A stretch of DNA of 43,998 nucleotides from Candidatus Anammoximicrobium sp. (GTDB lineage Bacteria > Planctomycetota > Planctomycetia > Pirellulales > Pirellulaceae). Below the pieces are notes generated by a model. It searched no databases and was not told the origin of the DNA. It saw nothing but the letters and a program-made list of their open reading frames with translations. The position numbers and the translations under genes were made by a program. Shown piece after piece: positions 17,752 to 26,882 of the stretch (position 1 is its first letter; the number at the start of each line of letters is the position of its first letter). The stretch is from NCBI GenBank assembly GCA_012515235.1, contig JAAYYU010000053.1, positions 1-43,998 on the forward strand, in the 5' to 3' direction.

Positions 17752-19851
17752 ATGTCCAGCGAAACAGTCAATGCTGACACCATCGAACAGACCAAGCAGC
17801 AGATTCGGGGGCTGGTGAGCGAGATCGCGCAGCTGTCCAAGAGCGAGCTTGGTCCGGACGAGTTCTATCCCGCATTTTTGCAGCGCATCGTCTCCGCCCT
17901 GGCGGCGATTGGCGGTGCGGTGTGGGTGATTCGCGATGGTCGGCGGTTGGATCTGGCGTACCAGATCAAGATGAGCGAGACGCTGCTGGCTCCGGATTCG
18001 GAGGACGCCTCGAGGCACTTTGCGCTGCTGACGAGGATCGCGGCCAGCGGCGAGCCCAACCTAGTGCCGCCGCAGTCGGGCACGGCAGACGAGTCGGGGG
18101 CGGCCAATCCCACCCGCTACCTGCTGGTGCTGGCACCGCTGCGCAGCGACAACCTGGTGGAAGGGATTGTCGAGATCTTCCAGCGGCCGGACGCTCAGCC
18201 GGTCACCCAGCGGGGCTATCTGAAATTTTTGATGCAGATGTGCGAGTTGGCGGCGGAGTGGCTGAAGACTCGCAAGCTGCGGCAGATCAGTACGCGGCAC
18301 TCGCTGTGGGAGCAAGCGGATCATTTTGCCCGCCTGGTCCACGAGCAACTGGACGTCCGCGAGACGGCTTACGTGATCGTCAACGAAGGTCGGCGGATGA
18401 TCGGCTGCGACCGCGTCAGCGTGGGCTTGCTGAAGGGCCGCATCTGCAAAGTCGAAGCCATCAGCGGGCAGGACACGATCGAAAACCGCTCCAACATCGT
18501 GAACCACTTGGGCAAGCTGGCCACGCGGGTCGTGGCGACCGGCGATTCGCTGTGGTTCGACGGCACGAACGAAGATTTGCCGCCGCAGGTGGAAGAAGCG
18601 TTGGACCGTTATGTCGACGAATCGCACACGAAGCGGTTGGCGATTCTGCCTCTGCGCCGTCCCAAACGCACCTGGGACGCGGGCGAACGCGAGACGGTGA
18701 CGGGCGAAGCGGACAGCGAGAGCAACGAGGCGAACGAGATTATCGGCGTGTTGATCGCCGAGCAGATCGAGAGCGACTTGCCGGAGGAAGTGCTCCGCTC
18801 GCGGGTCGATCTGGTGTACGAGCACAGCGCCCGGGCGCTAACCAACGCGGTGGACCACGAGCGGATCTTCTTGATGCCGCTGTGGAAGACGGTGGGCAAG
18901 TCTCGCTGGCTGTTCAATGCCCGCAATCTGCCCAAGACGGTCGCCGCCCTGGCCGCCATCCTGGTCTTGCTGGTGTGCCTGGTCGCGGTTCGAAAGGACT
19001 TCGAGCCTAGTGCCAAGGGGACGTTGCAACCGGTCGTCAAGCGGGACGTGTTCGTGCCCGTCGACGGCGACGTGATCGAAGTGAAGATCAAGGACCGCGA
19101 CACCGTCCAGAAGGACGACGTGTTGGTCAAGCTGCGGAATACCGATCTGGAGGTCAGGTTCCAGGACGTCGCGGGACAGATCCAGGTCAAACGCAGCCGC
19201 TTGTTGTCCGTCGAGCGGTCGTTGTTCGAACAGAGAAACCGTTCGGACGCGCGGAACCGGGACGAGGTGGAGCGGATTCGCTTGCAGGGGGAGGCGGAAG
19301 AGCTGGAGCACGAGCTCCAGACGCTCGACGAACAGTACCAGTTGCTGAAGAAGAAACGCGAGTTGCTGGAGATCCGCAGCCCGATCGCCGGGGAAGTGAT
19401 GATGTCTTGGGACGTGCAGAAGTCCCTGATGTATCGCCCCGTGACCACGGGGCAGATGCTGCTGAGCATTGCCGACCCGAAGGGCGACTGGGAATTGGAG
19501 CTGTACATGCGGGAGAACCGCGGCGGACACGTGCGGCGGGCGCGGGCGGACACGGAGCTGCAGAAGCGGTATCCGGGCACCGGCGAACGGGTGACGTACG
19601 TGCTGGCCACCGACCCCGGAACCCGGCGGAACGGCAAGGTGACGGAGGTCAAGGAATCGACGGAGATCCATCCGGATGAAGGCAACATTGTCAAGGTCAA
19701 GGTGGCCATCGACCGCCGCGAACTGGGCGACCCGCACCCGGGCGCCACGGTCACCGGCGGCGTGTATTGCGGCCGGAGGGCGCTGGGCTACGTCTGGTTC
19801 CACGAAGCTTGGGAGTGGCTGCAGACGCACGTCTTCTTCTATCTGACATAA
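17752..19851 (+). CDS. tandem-GAF / transmembrane / HlyD-type adaptor fusion
   Basis: A 699-residue protein with an unusual plan. Residues about 20-165 look like a degenerate GAF domain; about 185-370 is a clearer GAF domain (VIVNEGRRMIGCDRVSVGLL, LGKLATRVVATGDSLWFDGT, RLAILPLRR). One membrane helix follows at about 396-416 (VAALAAILVLLVCLVAV). The periplasmic part is HlyD-like: lipoyl half-motif VFVPVDGDVIEVKIKDRDTVQKDDVLVKL, a coiled-coil hairpin (about 465-540), the second half EIRSPIAGEVMM, and a beta-barrel. A cytosolic sensory module is thus wired to an adaptor that normally bridges an inner-membrane exporter to an outer-membrane partner. No signal peptide. ATG 17752 chosen over GTG 17743. 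First of four co-directional genes; next start 75 bp away. Confidence 0.8.
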   Translation: MSSETVNADTIEQTKQQIRGLVSEIAQLSKSELGPDEFYPAFLQRIVSALAAIGGAVWVIRDGRRLDLAYQIKMSETLLAPDSEDASRHFALLTRIAASGEPNLVPPQSGTADESGAANPTRYLLVLAPLRSDNLVEGIVEIFQRPDAQPVTQRGYLKFLMQMCELAAEWLKTRKLRQISTRHSLWEQADHFARLVHEQLDVRETAYVIVNEGRRMIGCDRVSVGLLKGRICKVEAISGQDTIENRSNIVNHLGKLATRVVATGDSLWFDGTNEDLPPQVEEALDRYVDESHTKRLAILPLRRPKRTWDAGERETVTGEADSESNEANEIIGVLIAEQIESDLPEEVLRSRVDLVYEHSARALTNAVDHERIFLMPLWKTVGKSRWLFNARNLPKTVAALAAILVLLVCLVAVRKDFEPSAKGTLQPVVKRDVFVPVDGDVIEVKIKDRDTVQKDDVLVKLRNTDLEVRFQDVAGQIQVKRSRLLSVERSLFEQRNRSDARNRDEVERIRLQGEAEELEHELQTLDEQYQLLKKKRELLEIRSPIAGEVMMSWDVQKSLMYRPVTTGQMLLSIADPKGDWELELYMRENRGGHVRRARADTELQKRYPGTGERVTYVLATDPGTRRNGKVTEVKESTEIHPDEGNIVKVKVAIDRRELGDPHPGATVTGGVYCGRRALGYVWFHEAWEWLQTHVFFYLT

Positions 19852-19926
19852 ACCCGCGGGGCGGCAGCGGGCGTGCCGGCCTCGCTCGCGGACTGCGGTT
19901 CAGCACGGTCAACGGGAGCGCTTATC

Positions 19927-20829
19927 ATGTGCGTAACGGTGTTGTTCATCGCCAACCTGATGCTCGCGGCACAGCCGGCGGGCGCGTCCGCCGCTCCGGA
20001 CAACTCGGTCGTCCGGCTGCCCAACTGCCTCGTGTCCCTGATCGACGACGTGAGTCTTCCGGCTCAGGAAGCCGGCGTCCTGCTGGAACTGATTGCCAAG
20101 CCGGGACTGCAGGCCAAGGCGGGCGACGTGCTGGGCAAGGTGGACGAGACGGAGACCCTGGTCCGCCAGAAGGCGGCGAAATTCAAGCTGGACGTGGCCG
20201 TCGAAAAAGCCACCAACACGGCCCAGCTGGAACTTTCCAAGAAGATTATCGAGGTCTACAAAGCGGAGTACGAAGAGTCGCTGGCCATCAACGAACGGAG
20301 TGCGGGCGCCATCCCGCCGACCCAACTGCGCAAACAGCGCGTCTATTGGGAGAAGGGCGTCGCGGACTACATCGCGGCGGAGATGGAATTCAAGATCGCC
20401 GGCTTGGAACGGAACGTCCAGGAAGCCGAACTGGAAATGGCGGACAACGAACTCAAGCAGCGCACGTTGGTGGCGCCGTTTGACGGCGTGGTCGAGGAGA
20501 TCTTCTGCCAGCAGAACGAATGGGTCCAGCCCGGCGATCCCGTGCTGCGGTTCGTGCGGATGAACCGCTTGCGCGTCGAGGGCTTTGTCAGTGCGCGGGA
20601 GATCGCGCCGGGGCAGGTCGACAACGCGGCCGTGGAGATCAACGTCAGTTTGCCCGGCGGAGGCACGGAGAAGTTGACGGGCAAGATCAGTTTCGTGAGC
20701 ACGAAAGTGGGCGCCAATCGGGACTACCGGGTGTGGGCCGAAGTGGACAACCTGCCGGGCCGGGGCGGATATCCCTGGCTGCTGCGCCCGGGCGTCACGG
20801 CAGAGATGATCATTCACCTGAATCGTTGA
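19927..20829 (+). CDS. periplasmic HlyD-family adaptor protein
   Basis: A 300-residue membrane-fusion-type adaptor. ATG 19927 follows GGGAG by about 10 nt and gives a signal peptide (MCVTVLFIANLMLAAQPAGASA). The first lipoyl half is about residues 33-80 (VSLPAQEAGVLLELIAKPGLQAKAGDVLGKVD in family style), then a helical hairpin about 80-175, then the second lipoyl half (LVAPFDGVVEEIFCQQNEWVQPGDPVLRFV) and a barrel domain ending in LRPGVTAEMIIHL. It lacks a membrane anchor, so it probably assembles with the membrane-bound HlyD domains of its two neighbours. The stop is 6 bp before the next start, showing a tight operon. Confidence 0.85.
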   Translation: MCVTVLFIANLMLAAQPAGASAAPDNSVVRLPNCLVSLIDDVSLPAQEAGVLLELIAKPGLQAKAGDVLGKVDETETLVRQKAAKFKLDVAVEKATNTAQLELSKKIIEVYKAEYEESLAINERSAGAIPPTQLRKQRVYWEKGVADYIAAEMEFKIAGLERNVQEAELEMADNELKQRTLVAPFDGVVEEIFCQQNEWVQPGDPVLRFVRMNRLRVEGFVSAREIAPGQVDNAAVEINVSLPGGGTEKLTGKISFVSTKVGANRDYRVWAEVDNLPGRGGYPWLLRPGVTAEMIIHLNR

Positions 20830-20835
20830 CCGTTC

Positions 20836-23118
20836 ATGGCTACGCTTGCGGAAAGTCTCGTCAGCACGACCTCACGGCGTCTGTCCCTGCGGATGCGGCC
20901 GGATCTGACGGTCCGCAAACACCGCTACCACGGGGAGGCGTATTGGGTCGTCAAGGAACCCATTGGGCTGAACTACTTCCGCTTCCACGAGGAGGAATTC
21001 GCGATCCTGCAGATGCTGGACGGTCAGTCCAGTCTGGACTCGATCAAGGAGCGGTTCGAGTCGGATTTTGCGCCCCAGAAGATCACGTTCCAGGATCTTC
21101 AGCAGTTCATCGGCATGTTGCACCGCAGCGGCCTGGTGATCTCGGAAACGGCGGGCCAAGGCCGGCAGTTGGCGAAACGCCGCGGCGAGAAGAAACGCCG
21201 GGAGTGGCTGGGACGGCTGACCAACGTGTTTGCCCTGCGGTGGCGGGGAGTCGATCCGGAACGGTTTCTGAACTGGCTGTATCCGTACGTCCGCTGGATG
21301 TTCCATCCGGTGTGCGTGGCCCTGTGCCTGGCGATCGGGATCGGCGCGCTGTTGCTGGTCACGGTGCAATTTGAAGTGTTCCGTTCGCGATTGCCCACGT
21401 TCCACGAGTTTTTTGATCCCCGCGCGCCGGACAAATGGCTCTATCTGGCCCTGACGATGGGCGTGGTCAAAGTCTTGCACGAATTGGGGCACGGGTTGTC
21501 CTGCAAGCACTTCGGCGGGGAGTGCCACGAAATCGGTTTCATGCTGCTGGTGCTCACGCCTTGCCTGTACTGCAACGTGTCCGACTCGTGGATGCTGCCG
21601 AACAAGTGGAAGCGGGCCATGATCGGCGCCGCGGGGATGTACGTGGAAATCGTGCTGGCGTCGATCGCCACGTTCTTGTGGTGGTTCAGCGACCGCTCCG
21701 GGCTGCTGAACAATCTGGCTCTGAATGTGATGTTCATCTGTTCCGTCAGCACGTTGATCTTCAACGGCAATCCGCTGCTGCGTTTCGACGGCTACTACAT
21801 CCTGATGGATCTGGCCGAGATTCCCAATCTGCGTCAGAAGTCCACCGAAGTCCTGAAGCGGTTCATGGTGGGAGTCTGTCTGGGCCTGGAACAGCCGGAC
21901 AATCCGTTCTTGCCTCAGAAGAACCGTTTTCTGTTCGGGGCCTACACCATCGCGGCGGTGGTCTACCGCTGGATCATTGTGTTCTCGATCGTGGCCTTTC
22001 TGATCAAGGTCTTCGAGCCGATCGGCTTGAAGATCATTGGGCAGATCGTGGCCGCGACGGGATTCTTCGGCCTGATTGTCCAGCCGCTGTGGCAGTTGGC
22101 CCGCTTTTTTTACCTGCCGGGGAGGATGCACAAGGTGAAAAAGCATCGCGTCATCGCATCGGTCGCGGTGGTCGGAGCGGTCCTGGCCGCCGTCGTGTTC
22201 CTTCCCTTGCCGCACAGCGTCAAGTGCGAGTTCGAGGTCGGCCCTCGGGATGCCGCGGCGGTCTACGTCGAGGTGCCGGGGCTCGTGAAGGAGATCCTCG
22301 TCAAGGAAGGGCACCGGGTGGACCAGGGGCAGCCGCTGCTGGTGCTCAGCAACCCTGATCTGGAATTGTCCGTGCTGGATCTCCAGGGCCGCCGGGACGT
22401 GACCGAAAGCCGGCTCCGGGTGGCCAACCGCGAACAGTTCGCGGACGACCAGTCGGGCTTGCAGATCGGGCAACTCCGCGAACTGCTGGCCGCCACGGAG
22501 CAGCAATTGGCGGAGAAGCAGCAGGAGCTGGCGCGGCTGAAGCTTGTCGCGCCGACCGCGGGGGTCATTATCCCCGCCGCGCCGCGCACGTCACGCGAAG
22601 AAGAGGCCGAAGGCCGGCTGCCGACGTGGTCCGGCTCGCCCTTGGATCGAAAGAACCTGGGGGCCGCTTATCAGGCCAGCGAATTGGTCTGCCGCGTCGG
22701 CGATCCCACGGATTTGGAGGCGCTGCTGGTCGTGGACCAGGCCGACATCGACCTGGTGGACGCCGCCATGGGTGTGGACTCGCAAGGCCGGCCGAAAGTT
22801 AAATTGCAGTTGGACGCCTTTCCCGGCCGCACGCTCCACAGTCACGTGGAGCAGGTCGCCCGTGTGGAATTGAAAGCGATGTCGGCCAGTCTGTCGAGCC
22901 AGGCAGGGGGCCGGGTGGAAACCAAAATGGATCGTTCGGGTGTGTCGCGACCGTTGAGCACTTCGTATCAAGCCCGCGTCCCGTTGGACGACCAGGACGC
23001 CCTCCAAGGCTTGATCAGCAACGGAATGCGGGGCCGCGCCCAGATCTATACCCGGTGGCAGTCGTTGGGAGCTCGGCTCTACCGCTACTTGTCGAGAACG
23101 TTTCACTTCGAGTTGTAA
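20836..23118 (+). CDS. PqqD-like / site-2 protease (M50) / HlyD fusion protein
   Basis: A 760-residue multidomain membrane protein. Residues about 19-105 form a small winged-helix-like PqqD-type domain (AYWVVKEPIGLNYFRFHEEEF). A site-2-protease-like membrane domain follows (about 145-440) with the zinc motif HELGH at 215-219 and the distal ligand motif NPLLRFDGYYILMD with Asp318. After the last membrane helix (about 437-456, ASVAVVGAVLAAVVFLPL) comes an HlyD part: lipoyl half VYVEVPGLVKEILVKEGHRVDQGQPLLVL, coiled coil about 510-565, second half LVAPTAGVIIP, and a barrel. PqqD, M50 and HlyD modules occur separately around exported modified peptides; here they are one chain. Both metal sites appear intact. 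Cargo unknown. Confidence 0.85.
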   Translation: MATLAESLVSTTSRRLSLRMRPDLTVRKHRYHGEAYWVVKEPIGLNYFRFHEEEFAILQMLDGQSSLDSIKERFESDFAPQKITFQDLQQFIGMLHRSGLVISETAGQGRQLAKRRGEKKRREWLGRLTNVFALRWRGVDPERFLNWLYPYVRWMFHPVCVALCLAIGIGALLLVTVQFEVFRSRLPTFHEFFDPRAPDKWLYLALTMGVVKVLHELGHGLSCKHFGGECHEIGFMLLVLTPCLYCNVSDSWMLPNKWKRAMIGAAGMYVEIVLASIATFLWWFSDRSGLLNNLALNVMFICSVSTLIFNGNPLLRFDGYYILMDLAEIPNLRQKSTEVLKRFMVGVCLGLEQPDNPFLPQKNRFLFGAYTIAAVVYRWIIVFSIVAFLIKVFEPIGLKIIGQIVAATGFFGLIVQPLWQLARFFYLPGRMHKVKKHRVIASVAVVGAVLAAVVFLPLPHSVKCEFEVGPRDAAAVYVEVPGLVKEILVKEGHRVDQGQPLLVLSNPDLELSVLDLQGRRDVTESRLRVANREQFADDQSGLQIGQLRELLAATEQQLAEKQQELARLKLVAPTAGVIIPAAPRTSREEEAEGRLPTWSGSPLDRKNLGAAYQASELVCRVGDPTDLEALLVVDQADIDLVDAAMGVDSQGRPKVKLQLDAFPGRTLHSHVEQVARVELKAMSASLSSQAGGRVETKMDRSGVSRPLSTSYQARVPLDDQDALQGLISNGMRGRAQIYTRWQSLGARLYRYLSRTFHFEL

Positions 23119-23193
23119 CCGTGTCGGGTTCGAGTGAGCCCAGAAGGTTTGTTTCTGTCGCAGTTTCCATTATGGAGAGTTAGGAGAGTCAGC

Positions 23194-23562
23194 ATGGCGA
23201 AAGAAGAAAAGGCACCCGAGGTTGCGGAAGAACAGCAAGCTCCCGCAGAGCAACCGGCCCGCCCGGCTCCGCCGCAGGCCCAGTTGCGAGTCGACGACTC
23301 GAACATCGTGGCCCTGTACGCGAATTTCTGCCGCGTCACGGGCACGCCGGAAGAGTTGATCATCGACTTCGGTCTCAACCCCCAGCCGATCGGCATTCCG
23401 ACCGAACCGATCAAGGTCGGCCAGCGGATCATCGTCAACTTCTTCACGGCCAAACGCTTGCTGGCCGCCCTGTCGATGTCCGTGCAGCGTCATGAGGCCG
23501 TGTTCGGCGTGCTGGAGACCGACATCAACAAGCGGCTCCGCATGCCCCAGGCGGCAGGCTGA
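23194..23562 (+). CDS. DUF3467 family protein
   Basis: A 122-residue protein. ATG 23194 has AGGAGAG 7 nt upstream. Residues 1-30 are Glu/Ala/Pro-rich and probably disordered. Residues 30-122 match the DUF3467 pattern: NIVALYANFCRVTGTPEEL, IIDFGLNP, IIVNFFTAKRLLAALSMSVQRHEAVFG. The family is short, cytoplasmic and of unknown function. It is the last gene of the GAF-HlyD cluster (75 bp after the fusion gene) and is followed by a terminator-like hairpin, which suggests it belongs to the same transcription unit. Confidence 0.8.
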   Translation: MAKEEKAPEVAEEQQAPAEQPARPAPPQAQLRVDDSNIVALYANFCRVTGTPEELIIDFGLNPQPIGIPTEPIKVGQRIIVNFFTAKRLLAALSMSVQRHEAVFGVLETDINKRLRMPQAAG

Positions 23563-23612
23563 TCCGCCGCTGCAGGCCTGCCCGGCGGGTCCCGGCGGTC
23601 CACACCCGGAAA

Positions 23613-23653
23613 GGCTGCGTTTCCTCCCTTTCGGGAAACGCAGCCTCCTCTTT
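23613..23653 (+). terminator. Rho-independent-like terminator of the export cluster
   Basis: A perfect 12-bp stem, ggctgcgtttcc (23613-23624) with ggaaacgcagcc (23634-23645), has a 9-nt loop and is followed by tcctcttt. It lies 50 bp after the DUF3467 stop. The tail is pyrimidine-rich rather than a pure T run, so termination strength is uncertain. Confidence 0.65.
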
Positions 23654-24053
23654 CGGCTTGCCCACCCGGCGTTCTCTTGAAACAGGACGCCCGGCATGCT
23701 CTCCGCAGGGCGACCTTCGCGGCTGAAGGCCGTCAACCGTCCCGAGTGTCCACCGCGGATGGCTGCGGGCTGGTCTCTCGGAAACGGGAAGTCCCGCCTT
23801 GAGTGAAACGGAGCCCCCTACCATCTTGAAGCGAAGAACGCTCAGCCAGACGTTGGCCGTCGCCGTCGCGGCGGTCGAAATTCCGGCAGACAGTCCGAAT
23901 GCGTTGTGATCAAGCTTGCCGGCGGCTCGCTGTTCATCCTGGATGATGATTCCGACGAGCCCGACCCGCAGTCGGAGACGCCGTGAGACCGTCGTGCGGC
24001 GACCAACCGGCAGTCCGCGGCGACCGAAAAATCGCGATCAGGTCCGGACGGCG
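23654..24053. other. 400-bp gap between the export cluster and ung
   Basis: No complete gene. One + frame is open from about 23805 to a TGA at 23984-23986 and has a plausible acidic C-terminus (VVIKLAGGSLFILDDDSDEP) but no good start codon except an internal GTG at 23906. It may be the tail of a decayed gene. Confidence 0.35.
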
Positions 24054-24770
24054 TCAACGTCGGGTCCGCGGCCGCGCTTCCGTGCGGGCAGGAGGCGCCT
24101 CGGACAGTCGCCAGTCCACCTCCTCCCGGCCCCACCGCCGCAGCGCTTGATTCACCGTCGAAAAAGGCCGGCTGCCGAAGAAGCCCCGCCGCGCGGACAG
24201 CGGGGACGGATGGGCGGCGGCAACGATGGCATGGCGGCTCGAATCGATCCAGCGAGCCTTTTGCTGAGCGGGACGGCCCCACAGCACAAACACGACCGGA
24301 TCGCGCTTCTGGTTGACCTTGCGGATCACGGCGTCGGTGAACCGTTCCCAGCCCTTCCCGCGATGCGAATGCGGCGCGTGGGCCTGCACCGTCAGCACCG
24401 TATTCAGCAGCAGCACGCCTTGCCGAGCCCAGGCGGCCAGGCAGCCGTGGCCGGGGAGCGGACAGCCTAGATCGTCGTGTAATTCGCGGAAGATATTGAC
24501 CAGCGACGGCGGCAGGGGAACACCGGGACGCACGGAGAAGCACAAGCCGTGGGCCTGGCCTTCGTCGTGGTACGGGTCCTGGCCCAGCAGCAGTACGCGG
24601 ACGCGGTGGTAGGGCGTCATCTCCAACGCGGCGAAAACTTCCTCGGCCGGCGGATAGATGGTGTGCCGGCGCCGCTGGTCAGCCAAGAAGGTCTGCAGTT
24701 GGACAAAGTACGGCGCGCTGCATTCGTCCGCCAACAGACGCGCCCAAGACCGCGGCAAGGTTGAATTCAT
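24054..24770 (-). CDS. ung: uracil-DNA glycosylase, family 1
   Basis: A 238-residue base-excision repair enzyme that removes uracil from DNA. The catalytic water-activating motif GQDPYH is followed by DEGQAHGLCFSV, and the DNA-intercalation loop reads HPSPLSARRGFFGSRPFS. The uracil-binding Asn strand is LLLNTVLTVQ. ATG 24770 is preferred because upstream residues look non-coding; the N-terminus LPRSWARLLADECSAPYF is normal for the family. The C-terminal 15 residues are an Arg/Pro-rich extension. It is 63 bp downstream of the AAA+ gene on the same strand and may share its transcript. Confidence 0.95.
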   Translation of the reverse strand: MNSTLPRSWARLLADECSAPYFVQLQTFLADQRRRHTIYPPAEEVFAALEMTPYHRVRVLLLGQDPYHDEGQAHGLCFSVRPGVPLPPSLVNIFRELHDDLGCPLPGHGCLAAWARQGVLLLNTVLTVQAHAPHSHRGKGWERFTDAVIRKVNQKRDPVVFVLWGRPAQQKARWIDSSRHAIVAAAHPSPLSARRGFFGSRPFSTVNQALRRWGREEVDWRLSEAPPARTEARPRTRR

Positions 24771-24833
24771 CGCGCTCACTCCCGGAGTCAGGATGAAGCA
24801 TCCGGGCGCCCGCGCCAATCCCGCTTGCCGCGT

Positions 24834-26249
24834 TCAGAGCATCGTGAAGTACGTTTCCACGGCCACGTCGAAGTGCTCGTTCGTCAGTTCCACCGGAACG
24901 CCCTGATAGAAACAATGATTGCAAATCTGCATCAGCAGGTCGCGAGGCTGGCAACAGCGGAACGGACGCCCGGCGGCGCGATAGTGCTGCTCGATCAGGT
25001 AGTCGATTGGTTCCTGCCGGTAGGGAACATTCAAGGTCTTGCACATGCTCACGAACAGTTCGCGGAACTCCGCTTCGCTGGGATCTTCCACGGCGATCTT
25101 GTAGGGAATCCGCCGCAGGAATGCTTCGTCCACCAGGTCGCGCGGCTCCAGGTTCGTGGAAAACACGATCAGTTGATCGAAGGGCACCTGGATCTTTTTG
25201 CCGTTGGCCAGGTTCAAGTAGTCGTACCGTTTCTCCAGCGGCACGATCCAGCGATTGAGCAACTCGTCGGTGCTCATCGGTTGTCGGCCGAAGTCGTCGA
25301 TGACCAGGGTGCCGCAATTGCTCTTGAGTTGCACGGGAGCCTCGCTGATTCCCGTCGACTTGTTCAGCGAAACCTCCAGATTGTCCATCCTCAACTCGCC
25401 GCCCGCCACGATCGTCGGCCGGCGGATGCGGACCCAGCGTTTATCGATCTTGGCATGGTCGTACAAGGCCGCCGGACGTTCCAGCGACGCTTCCTCGTGA
25501 TTCATCGGGTCAAAGAGCCGGATGATCTCGCCGTCCACTCCCAGCGCTCGGGGAATCCAGATGTACTGGCCGAAACACCCCGTCAGACGCTCGGCGATGC
25601 TCGTCTTGCCGTTTCCCGGAGCGCCGTGCAGGAACAGGCCGCGGCCAGAGTTGATCGCCGGCCCCAGCCGCGCCAGCATTTTGGGCGAGATCAGCAGGTC
25701 TTGAAAGGCGCGGTGCAGGTCTTCGCAGGTCGGATGCTGCTTGGTCAGCGATTGGGCCCGGACGCTTTCGACGTAATCCTGCAACGACACCGGGGCGGCG
25801 CCAAAGTAGGAACAGTGCTCGGCCAACCGCTTGGCCCGTTCGCGGCCGATCTCTGTCAGTTGGTACACGTAGTCGTTCATCGGCGCCGCATTGCGATAGA
25901 CGACCAACTGGTCGTGCTTCATCTCGCGCAGCGAGCGTTCGACCATGACGTACGGCAGTTTGATGTGTTCGGTGACTTCGCGGCCGGTGAGGTTTCCCCG
26001 CGAGAGCATCAGTTTCAGGACTAACGCCTCGATTTCGCTGCTGGACAGCCGCGTTTCCTGAAGGGTCGCCGGCTCCTGGGGCACGAAGTCGCCGTACGTC
26101 GGCGGGGCTTCCGCGATCGGAATGTATCCCGTGGGTTCGGTCGGGGCTTGATGTTTGGGATCGTTGACCATCCGATTGACACGCCGCACCAAACCATTCA
26201 GAACGGCTTCATGGCCGGCAGGCCGGTCTTGCCCGGACGCTTCGAGCAT
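24834..26249 (-). CDS. wHTH / AAA+ ATPase of unknown role
   Basis: A 471-residue protein. ATG 26249 follows GGGAG by about 9 nt and is preferred to the TTG 18 bp upstream. After a Pro-rich N-terminus, residues about 70-145 look like a winged-helix domain (LSSSEIEALVLKLMLSRGNLTGREV). The AAA+ module has Walker A HGAPGNGKTS (Lys215), Walker B TLVIDDFGRQ, sensor 1 LIVFSTNLEP and an arginine-finger candidate in DEAFLRRIPYKI. The pattern (ring-forming ATPase with FLRRI) resembles MoxR-like remodelling proteins. Proteins of this build are common in Planctomycetota but I know no proven function. It could work with pilus or secretion machinery; that is speculation. Confidence 0.75.
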   Translation of the reverse strand: MLEASGQDRPAGHEAVLNGLVRRVNRMVNDPKHQAPTEPTGYIPIAEAPPTYGDFVPQEPATLQETRLSSSEIEALVLKLMLSRGNLTGREVTEHIKLPYVMVERSLREMKHDQLVVYRNAAPMNDYVYQLTEIGRERAKRLAEHCSYFGAAPVSLQDYVESVRAQSLTKQHPTCEDLHRAFQDLLISPKMLARLGPAINSGRGLFLHGAPGNGKTSIAERLTGCFGQYIWIPRALGVDGEIIRLFDPMNHEEASLERPAALYDHAKIDKRWVRIRRPTIVAGGELRMDNLEVSLNKSTGISEAPVQLKSNCGTLVIDDFGRQPMSTDELLNRWIVPLEKRYDYLNLANGKKIQVPFDQLIVFSTNLEPRDLVDEAFLRRIPYKIAVEDPSEAEFRELFVSMCKTLNVPYRQEPIDYLIEQHYRAAGRPFRCCQPRDLLMQICNHCFYQGVPVELTNEHFDVAVETYFTML

Positions 26250-26882
26250 GGCGACATTCTCCCGCAAAACCCAAGGGAAACAATGCCAGAACTGTTGTCA
26301 CGAAAACTCTAGGTCCGGGAAAGGAGCCGGTCAAATGCCAAACGCTCCCGGCCGCGCCGTCACAATCGGTACGATCGGCGCGAAGCGGCGTGCGGACGTG
26401 CGGACGCGGCCTAGGCGGCCTGCAAACGCAGTCTGGCCGAGTGGCCTTCCTTGCACGCAACCCGCACGATTTCGGCCGCGGTTGGGAACGGGACGATTCT
26501 GTCCGAACGCCTTGTCCCCGACGGGCGCGAATTCGGCCCGGTCCTGACTCGGCCAGTCTCGATAATCGGCGATGCCGTTTGCCGGCCGCGGACCAAGTCG
26601 GCCATCGGGCCTGCCAGAGGAGGATGTCGGCTGGCCGGCCTCCCGGAAACGAAATGGACCTTTCTGGCGCCCCTGCAAGCCTGGCCGGCGGTTCTTTTAC
26701 TATACTAATTCGATGGCCCCGCCGGGTCGATTCCACCGCAGTGAGACAGGGGCGTCAAGGACGGATCGGATTTTTTATCGCGACCAGCCCAAGAGTCGGC
26801 GTGGGCGGGCGAATACGAGGAATATCTCGCCAACGGGAGGATTCCCCGCCGCTTGCCCCGCCTGGTGATGGAGGTATAGAAC
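26250..26882. other. 633-bp divergent intergenic region
   Basis: It separates the AAA+ gene (-) from the ABC exporter genes (+). TATACT at 26701-26706 is a good -10 candidate for the + operon, without a convincing -35. One + frame is open from 26745 to a TAG at 26877-26879 and reads like a protein end (AWAGEYEEYLANGRIPRR), stopping 3 bp before the ABC start, but it has no start codon. Confidence 0.4.
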
